DNA of 29,455 nucleotides from Alphaproteobacteria bacterium UBA2966 (GTDB taxonomy: Bacteria > Pseudomonadota > Alphaproteobacteria > UBA2966): assembly GCA_002348365.1 (NCBI GenBank), contig DEBC01000028.1, positions 11,770-41,224 of the forward strand, read 5' to 3'. The translations under genes and the position numbers were made by a program. Shown here in pieces: positions 24,090 to 29,455 of this stretch. The notes under the pieces are model-generated. The model had not been told where the DNA came from. It did no database searches and saw only the letters and a list, made by a program, of their open reading frames with translations. Positions within the stretch are counted from its first letter, which is position 1, and the number at the start of each line of letters is the position of its first letter.

Positions 24090-24674
24090 ATGAGAAGCCG
24101 ATGGATCACCCATAGCCTTGCCGTCATCGGTGTGACGGTGGTGTTAACGTCGTGCGAGGGGATCAAGAAGCAGATCGGACTGGCGAAGTATGCACCAGAC
24201 GAGTTTACGGTTGTGACCAAGGCTCCGCTAATCATTCCACCCGACTTTACATTGCGCCCGCCCCGGCCTGGAGCAGCCGGTCCACAGGAGATCCAGGTTC
24301 AGGAACAGGCCCGGCGCGCCCTTCTGCGGAGTGGCCGGGTACAGTCTGACACTTCCACGATCACCAGTACTGCAGCCCCACCCAGCCGCAGTCGTGCGGA
24401 AACGGTCTTTCTGAGGAATGCCGGTGCAGACAAGGCGGATCCGGAGATTCGGACCGTCATCCGTCGTGAGACGTTGGCGCTGGCCGAGAAGGATTCGTCG
24501 TTCACGCGCCGTCTCATGTTCTGGCGTGGCGACAGAGAAGACGAATCCCTGATTGATGCCGAGAAGGAGGCCGAACGCTTGCGTGAGGCGGCAGCGAAAG
24601 GCGAGTCTCCTGCCAAGGGAGAAGTTCCAGTCATAGAGCGTACTGGACAGTCGATTCTCAAGCGTATCTTTTGA
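24090..24674 (+). CDS. DUF3035 lipoprotein (BamF-like)
   Basis: A 194-residue lipoprotein. The signal peptide ends in the lipobox LTSC with C22 as the lipidated cysteine, followed by a linker and LIIPPDFTLRPPRPG, the conserved proline-rich motif of the DUF3035 family. Members have been named BamF in alphaproteobacteria, an accessory subunit of the outer-membrane protein assembly machine; I rely on recall for that name. The C-terminal half is charged and largely disordered or helical. The frame opens at 24003, but the ATG at 24090 gives a clean signal peptide and has GGAATTGGG upstream. It sits between lspA and the M16 peptidases, as in related genomes. Confidence 0.85.
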   Translation: MRSRWITHSLAVIGVTVVLTSCEGIKKQIGLAKYAPDEFTVVTKAPLIIPPDFTLRPPRPGAAGPQEIQVQEQARRALLRSGRVQSDTSTITSTAAPPSRSRAETVFLRNAGADKADPEIRTVIRRETLALAEKDSSFTRRLMFWRGDREDESLIDAEKEAERLREAAAKGESPAKGEVPVIERTGQSILKRIF

Positions 24675-24827
24675 TTTGAGGCCTCCCTTCCTGGCGACAG
24701 AATTGTCGGCAGAACGAGTGCTTACTCACGGTGGCGTGATGCACTCTCGCTTGCGGTTGCCGACCGCAGCCCCATATTCTCGATGTATCACGACGTCATC
24801 ATCTGATCCGACCATAGCGGCACAAGT
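24675..24827. other. Intergenic spacer with two small hairpins
   Basis: This 153-base gap inside an otherwise tight gene run contains two perfect short inverted repeats: CGACA-GAAT-TGTCG (24695-24708) and TGCGGT-TGCCG-ACCGCA (24752-24768). Neither is followed by a T-run. The gap may hold a promoter for the peptidase pair, or the hairpins may reduce read-through. No promoter hexamers are convincing. Confidence 0.3.
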
Positions 24828-26225
24828 ATGGGCTTGAACCTGACTGCGAAAATTTCGATGGCCGCGCGCTGGCACGCGGTGGCGATTGCTGCAGTCACGG
24901 CATCGATCCTGCTGTTGGGTTCGTTTGCCGCAGGTGCCCGCGCAGACACTTCACGCGGGCTGTTCAATCCCCAACAGTTCACCTTGGGCAACGGCATGCA
25001 GGTGGTGGTGATTTCTGATCATCGGGCGCCGGTCGTGACGCACATGGTTTGGTACAAGGTAGGCGCTGCCGACGACCCGCCAGGCAAGTCGGGTCTTGCT
25101 CATTACTTCGAACACATGATGTTCAAGGGGACCCGGACGGTGCCGGAGGGCGAATTCTCCAAGATCGTGGCGCGACTTGGAGGCCGCGAGAACGCCTTCA
25201 CCAGTTACGATTACACCGGGTATTTTCAGACAATTGCGTCCCAGCACCTTGATACGATGATGCGACTCGAAGCGGATCGCATGAGCAATCTCGTTGTGCG
25301 CGAGACGGACATCGCAGCAGAGCGAGAAGTCGTTCAAGAAGAGCGACGATCACGGCTCGAGAACAATCCCGGCGGGTTGCTGGGCGAGCAAATGAGTTCC
25401 GCGCAGTTCTTATCCCATCCTTATGGCCGTCCAGTGATCGGTTGGGAGCATGAAGTCGCGGCCCTGTCCCGCTCTGATTTGCTGGAGTTCTACGACGAAC
25501 ACTATGCGCCCAATAACGCCGTGCTGATCGTGGCCGGCGACGCGACAGTTGAACAAGTTCGGCCCTTGGCCGAGAAATATTATGGAGCAATCCCGGCGCA
25601 GGAAATCGAATCGCGCAAGCGTCTGCGCGAACCGCCTCAACGCGCGGCGCGGCGCGTCATCATGCGGGACCCGCGAGTCCGTGTTCCTTCATGGAGCCGG
25701 ACCTACCTTGCTCCGAGCCAGACAGCAGGCGAATCTCAGCATGCGCTGCCGCTGCAGGTACTATCGGAGATCCTCGGCGGTGGAACCACGGCGCGCCTAT
25801 ACAAGCGACTGGTAGTGGAAGAAAAGATCGCAAGCGGGGCGGGCGCGTCCTATCGTGGAAGCTCCAAGGATCTGTCCCGGTTTTATGTTTATGCCAGTCC
25901 GCAGCCGGGTGGCGACCTCGAACCGATCGAAACCGTGATCGAGGAAGAGATCGCCAAGTTATTGGTGTCGGGCGTCACTGAGGAAGAGCTAAACCGGGCC
26001 AAGGCGGGAATGGTCGCGGGTGCCATCTTCGCGCGCGACAGTTTGGCGGCCGGCGCACGCTTTTTCGGCGCTGCCCTGGCCGTCGGCCGGACTGCCGAAG
26101 ACGTAGAGTCGTGGCCGCAACGGATCGCCGCGGTGACCGCCGAAGAGATTCTGGCTGCGGCGCGGCATGTTTTTGAGGAGCGCCTTTCGGTGACGGGTCT
26201 TCTGCTTCCGAAGCAAGGCGGGTAA
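24828..26225 (+). CDS. M16 family zinc metallopeptidase (catalytic subunit)
   Basis: A 465-residue M16B peptidase with an N-terminal hydrophobic export signal (ending near GARAD, residue 40) that points to the periplasm. The inverted zinc motif HYFEH (H92, E95, H96) is intact, and the third ligand lies in EREVVQEERR (E171 or E172), 75-76 residues on, as in the family. Conserved HPYGRPVIGW and the second-domain segment GGGTTARLYKRLV, EEKIASGAGASYRG are present. An in-frame ATG at 24858 is an alternative start; neither has a clear ribosome site. The following gene encodes a second M16 protein without the zinc motif, so the two probably form a heterodimer in which this one supplies catalysis. 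Confidence 0.92.
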   Translation: MGLNLTAKISMAARWHAVAIAAVTASILLLGSFAAGARADTSRGLFNPQQFTLGNGMQVVVISDHRAPVVTHMVWYKVGAADDPPGKSGLAHYFEHMMFKGTRTVPEGEFSKIVARLGGRENAFTSYDYTGYFQTIASQHLDTMMRLEADRMSNLVVRETDIAAEREVVQEERRSRLENNPGGLLGEQMSSAQFLSHPYGRPVIGWEHEVAALSRSDLLEFYDEHYAPNNAVLIVAGDATVEQVRPLAEKYYGAIPAQEIESRKRLREPPQRAARRVIMRDPRVRVPSWSRTYLAPSQTAGESQHALPLQVLSEILGGGTTARLYKRLVVEEKIASGAGASYRGSSKDLSRFYVYASPQPGGDLEPIETVIEEEIAKLLVSGVTEEELNRAKAGMVAGAIFARDSLAAGARFFGAALAVGRTAEDVESWPQRIAAVTAEEILAAARHVFEERLSVTGLLLPKQGG

Positions 26226-26233
26226 AGGATGCC

Positions 26234-27610
26234 ATGGAGGCCAAATCAGTTGTCCCAGTCGGTTTGAATTGTTTTCGCGCTGCGATGAAACGGGTTCTAC
26301 CCGTCATGCTGGTGTGCGTCCTTTCGTTGCCACTTGCATCGCTTTCCAACGCGGCTCCGGAAATTCTCGAGATCAAAACGGATACCGGCGTCAACGCCTG
26401 GCTGGTGCGCGAGCCCAGCATTCCGATCATTTCCGTTCAAATCGCCTTCCGGGGCGGTACGATCACGGACCCGGTTGGCAAGGAAGGCCTCGCCAACATG
26501 GTTTCCGGACTTTTGGATGAAGGAGCGGGCGAACTCGACTCTGCTGCATTCCAGGAACGCCTGCAGGAGCTGGCTATCGGCTTTTCCGCCAGCGCCAATA
26601 AGGACACGTTTCGTATCAGCATGCGGACTCTGGTCGAGCATCGTGACGAGGCGTTCCGCATGTTGGGGCTCGCCCTGTCGGAGCCGCGATTTGATCCACA
26701 ACCCGTGGAACGAATTCGGCAACAGATCACCGTCGGGTTGAACCGCGACGCGGAGAATCCTAATCGGATCGCCAGCCATACCTGGTTCGCCAAGGTATTC
26801 CCCGATCACGTTTACGGCAGACCGAACCGTGGGTCGGTGGAATCCATTGCGGCAATAACCACTGAGGATCTTGCCGCTTTTACCCGCACTCGATTCGCGC
26901 GAGACAATGCAATCATTGGTGTCGTAGGTGACGTCACGCCGGAGGAGCTATCGCGGCTCCTGGACATCAGTTTCGGCGGCGTCGCTGCCACCGCTGGTGC
27001 GATCACGGTGCCCGAAACCATGCCATCTCCTGAAGGTTCGGTCACGGTCATTCGGAAGCAGATTCCACAAAGCGTGGTGACCTTTGGTCTCCCCGGAATC
27101 AAGCGTGACGACCCGGATTACTACGCCGCATACGTCATGAACTATGTGCTCGGTGGCGGAGGTTTCACGTCTCGGCTGTATCAGGAAGTTCGAGAGAAAC
27201 GCGGACTGGCCTACTCGGTTTACACCTATCTCTATCCCTACGAATATTCGGCGATTTATCTGGGAGGCGTGGCCACCGTGAACGCGAGAATCGGTGAATC
27301 CCTCGCCATCATCCGGGCGCAAATTGCCGACGTAGCGGAGAACGGAATTACGGCGGAAGAACTGGAACGCGCTAAAACGTTCCTCAATGGATCCTTTCCG
27401 CTTCGCCTCGACTCCAATGCAAAGATCGCCCGCATGCTGGTCGGCATTCAGCTCGACAGCCTGGGCAAGGATTACGTTCAGCGGCGACCAGAACTCATCA
27501 ACGCGGTTTCACTCGGAGATATCCAGCGTATCGCGAAGCGACTTCTGGGCAGCGGCGGCCTGACGATCGTTGTTGTCGGTGATCCCGTCGGGATTCAGAA
27601 CGATGGATAG
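26234..27610 (+). CDS. M16 family peptidase-like protein (non-catalytic partner)
   Basis: A 458-residue M16B protein in which the HxxEH zinc motif is replaced by NMVSG (residues 88-92, in GLANMVSGLLDEG), so it should not bind zinc. The second-domain substrate-binding segment is well kept: GGGGFTSRLYQEVREKRGLAYSVYTY. An export signal (RVLPVMLVCVLSLPLASLSNA) begins after about 18 residues, so ATG 26285 could be the true start, but ATG 26234 has AAAGGA upstream and lies eight bases after the previous stop. Pairing of an active and an inactive M16 subunit is known from mitochondrial processing peptidase and bacterial M16B pairs. Confidence 0.9.
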   Translation: MEAKSVVPVGLNCFRAAMKRVLPVMLVCVLSLPLASLSNAAPEILEIKTDTGVNAWLVREPSIPIISVQIAFRGGTITDPVGKEGLANMVSGLLDEGAGELDSAAFQERLQELAIGFSASANKDTFRISMRTLVEHRDEAFRMLGLALSEPRFDPQPVERIRQQITVGLNRDAENPNRIASHTWFAKVFPDHVYGRPNRGSVESIAAITTEDLAAFTRTRFARDNAIIGVVGDVTPEELSRLLDISFGGVAATAGAITVPETMPSPEGSVTVIRKQIPQSVVTFGLPGIKRDDPDYYAAYVMNYVLGGGGFTSRLYQEVREKRGLAYSVYTYLYPYEYSAIYLGGVATVNARIGESLAIIRAQIADVAENGITAEELERAKTFLNGSFPLRLDSNAKIARMLVGIQLDSLGKDYVQRRPELINAVSLGDIQRIAKRLLGSGGLTIVVVGDPVGIQNDG

Positions 27611-27725
27611 GATTTTGCCCGCCTCGCCCTGATTATGTCCCGCCGGCTCCGACTCGAAGACTGCGACCATGGTAAGGTTCGGGTCCTTGCAGCCTGAGTA
27701 TTTCCTGTTTGGAAGTGCGATCCGT

Positions 27726-29455
27726 ATGACAATCCGACGCCTCCCTGAATCACTGATCAGCCGGATCGCCGCTGGCGAAGTGATTGAACGACCGGGCGCA
27801 GCAGTCAAAGAGCTCGTTGAAAATTCGATCGACGCAGGTGCTCGCCGAATAGACGCCACAGTGACAGGCGGAGGCCGCACAGGCGTCGTGATCGTCGACG
27901 ATGGCATTGGCATGACTCCAGAGGAACTCCAGCTCGCCGTCGAGCGTCACGCCACATCCAAGCTCGCCTCGGATGACCTACTGGACATCGAAACCCTGGG
28001 ATTCCGAGGTGAGGCTTTGCCGTCAATCGGATCGGTCAGCAGACTGACGCTCACCAGTCGGACCCGTGACGGCGACGCGGCATGGTCGCTGCGGGTCGAG
28101 GGTGGCGAGGTTGGCGAGGTCCAGCCAGCCGCGCATCCACCTGGAACCCGCATCGAGGTTCGCGATCTCTTCTATGCGACCCCCGCTCGACTGAAGTTTC
28201 TGAAAACGGAACGGACGGAGTTCGGGCACGCGGTCGACGCTGTGAAGCGATTGGCTTTGGCCCATCCGGAGATCGCCTTTACGGTGAGTGATGGCAGCCG
28301 TGAGGTTTTGCGTGTCGCCGCACATCAGGCCGACTTGTTCACAGGTCGTCTCGACCGACTGGGTGAGATTGTCGGGCGAGACTTCGTCAGCAACGCCGTG
28401 CCTATCCAGGCTGAACGCGAAGGCATCAAACTCTCCGGATATGCGGGTCTACCGACTCTCAATCGCGGCAATGCCAGGCTCCAGTTCCTGTTCGTGAATG
28501 GACGACCCGTCCGGGACAAGTTGTTTGGTGGCGCGGTTCGGGCCGCCTATCAGGATTTGCTGGCCCGTGACCGGCATCCCATCGTTGCCTTGTTTCTCGA
28601 AATCTCTGCCCGTGATCTCGACGTGAACGTTCATCCGACGAAAGCAGAGGTCCGCTTCCGGGATGCTGGTTTGGTCCGAGGTCTGATCGTTTCAGCGCTT
28701 AAGCACGGCCTTGCCGAATCGGGTCATCGCGCTTCATCAACCGTGGGCCAGGCAATGCTCGGTGCAGCCAGAAGCGAGTCGCCGTTGGTTCCGGGGCAGA
28801 CATTTGCGGCATCGTACTCCCGCTACGGCGGGAGACCCGCGACCGGATTCGCGGAGTCCGCCGATACGTTTCAGCGCCCACTCGACGATGCGAACGGGGA
28901 CACCTTCGTGCCCTCCGCACCATCCGGAGGCACGACGACACCCGATGCTGTCGACAGTTCGGCTGACTATCCGTTGGGTGCCGCGCGCGGCCAGGTGCAC
29001 GCGACATACATTCTGTCCCAGACCGAGAGTGGGATTGTCATCGTTGATCAGCATGCGGCTCACGAGCGGCTGGTTTATGAGCGGATCAAGAAGGATCTGT
29101 CGGATGCCGGTGTGGCGCGTCAGATGCTGTTGTTGCCCGAAGTGGTTGAACTTCTCGAAGACGATGTTGCTTTGCTCGGCTCACGCGCCGACGAGATTTC
29201 TGAACTCGGACTCACGCTGGAGCCGTTTGGTGCTGACGCTGTGGTCGTCCGGGAGACACCTGCGGTTCTCGGAGAAGTCAATGCCGAGTCACTGGTCAAG
29301 GACCTGATTGACGGGCTTCGGGATCTGGACGACACGTTGGCGCTTCGCGAACGGCTGGCAGATGTCTGCAGCACCATGGCCTGCCACGGGAGTGTCCGTG
29401 CCGGTCGCCACTTGACGGTTGAGGAAATGAACGCGTTGCTTCGCGAGATGGAGGT
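27726..29455 (+). CDS. mutL: DNA mismatch repair protein MutL (partial, C-terminus outside window)
   Basis: The first 576 residues of MutL, the ATPase that links mismatch recognition by MutS to strand incision. The GHKL ATPase motifs are complete: E29 and N33 in KELVENSIDAGA, DDGIGM and TLGFRGEALPSI, followed by FVNGRPVRDK and DVNVHPTKAEVRF. After a low-complexity linker (about residues 345-415) the dimerisation/endonuclease domain begins, and DQHAAHERLVYE near residue 441 is the metal-binding endonuclease motif, so strand nicking by MutL itself is expected, as in bacteria without MutH. ACHGSVRAG is seen just before the edge. The ATG at 27726 matches the family start. The 115 bases upstream show no clear promoter or terminator. 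Confidence 0.96.
   Translation, partial: MTIRRLPESLISRIAAGEVIERPGAAVKELVENSIDAGARRIDATVTGGGRTGVVIVDDGIGMTPEELQLAVERHATSKLASDDLLDIETLGFRGEALPSIGSVSRLTLTSRTRDGDAAWSLRVEGGEVGEVQPAAHPPGTRIEVRDLFYATPARLKFLKTERTEFGHAVDAVKRLALAHPEIAFTVSDGSREVLRVAAHQADLFTGRLDRLGEIVGRDFVSNAVPIQAEREGIKLSGYAGLPTLNRGNARLQFLFVNGRPVRDKLFGGAVRAAYQDLLARDRHPIVALFLEISARDLDVNVHPTKAEVRFRDAGLVRGLIVSALKHGLAESGHRASSTVGQAMLGAARSESPLVPGQTFAASYSRYGGRPATGFAESADTFQRPLDDANGDTFVPSAPSGGTTTPDAVDSSADYPLGAARGQVHATYILSQTESGIVIVDQHAAHERLVYERIKKDLSDAGVARQMLLLPEVVELLEDDVALLGSRADEISELGLTLEPFGADAVVVRETPAVLGEVNAESLVKDLIDGLRDLDDTLALRERLADVCSTMACHGSVRAGRHLTVEEMNALLREME

Overview
The window reads as a chromosomal segment of an alphaproteobacterium, most likely a Rhodospirillales-type lineage. 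Two things support this: the moderately high GC codon usage, and the right-hand gene order maoC-like, ribF, ileS, lspA, DUF3035 lipoprotein, two M16 peptidases, mutL, which is a conserved alphaproteobacterial neighbourhood. The assignment comes from gene content alone. I see no tRNA, rRNA, CRISPR array, insertion sequence or phage gene, and no gap without a gene exceeds 300 bases.

Left part (1-5081): a TauE/SafE permease (cut by the window edge) and a CinA-C/PncC-like protein on the minus strand, divergent from an NfsA-like nitroreductase. These are followed by a tight pair: a CBS-domain protein and an AceE-like thiamine-diphosphate enzyme without lipoyl partners.

Middle part (5091-16140): accessory metabolism. 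A beta-keto acid cleavage enzyme (BKACE/DUF849) and an SDR lacking the usual catalytic lysine lie on the minus strand, separated by a strong hairpin. A MocR-type regulator diverges from a two-component flavin monooxygenase pair (luciferase-like oxygenase plus flavin reductase), with direct repeats in the shared promoter. Then come a histidine phosphatase, two small unknown genes, an operon of an enoyl-CoA hydratase/isomerase and a glutamate-1-semialdehyde-aminomutase-like enzyme, an MFS exporter and a divergent peptide deformylase.

The most unusual locus is 16216-17544. It is a secreted repeat protein whose frame is open except for one in-frame TAG, and whose second repeat runs directly into the ATP-binding tail of a histidine kinase. 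It looks like a decayed or rearranged gene. A perfect CRP/FNR-type palindrome separates it from a second enoyl-CoA hydratase.

Right part (17678-29455): enoyl-CoA hydratase, YtoQ, MaoC hydratase and ribF, then the housekeeping run ileS-lspA-DUF3035-M16-M16-mutL (mutL cut by the edge). I did not find a clearly new defence or mobile system. The best candidates for novelty are the split/kinase-tail gene, the MocR-controlled monooxygenase and the CBS/TPP-enzyme pair.
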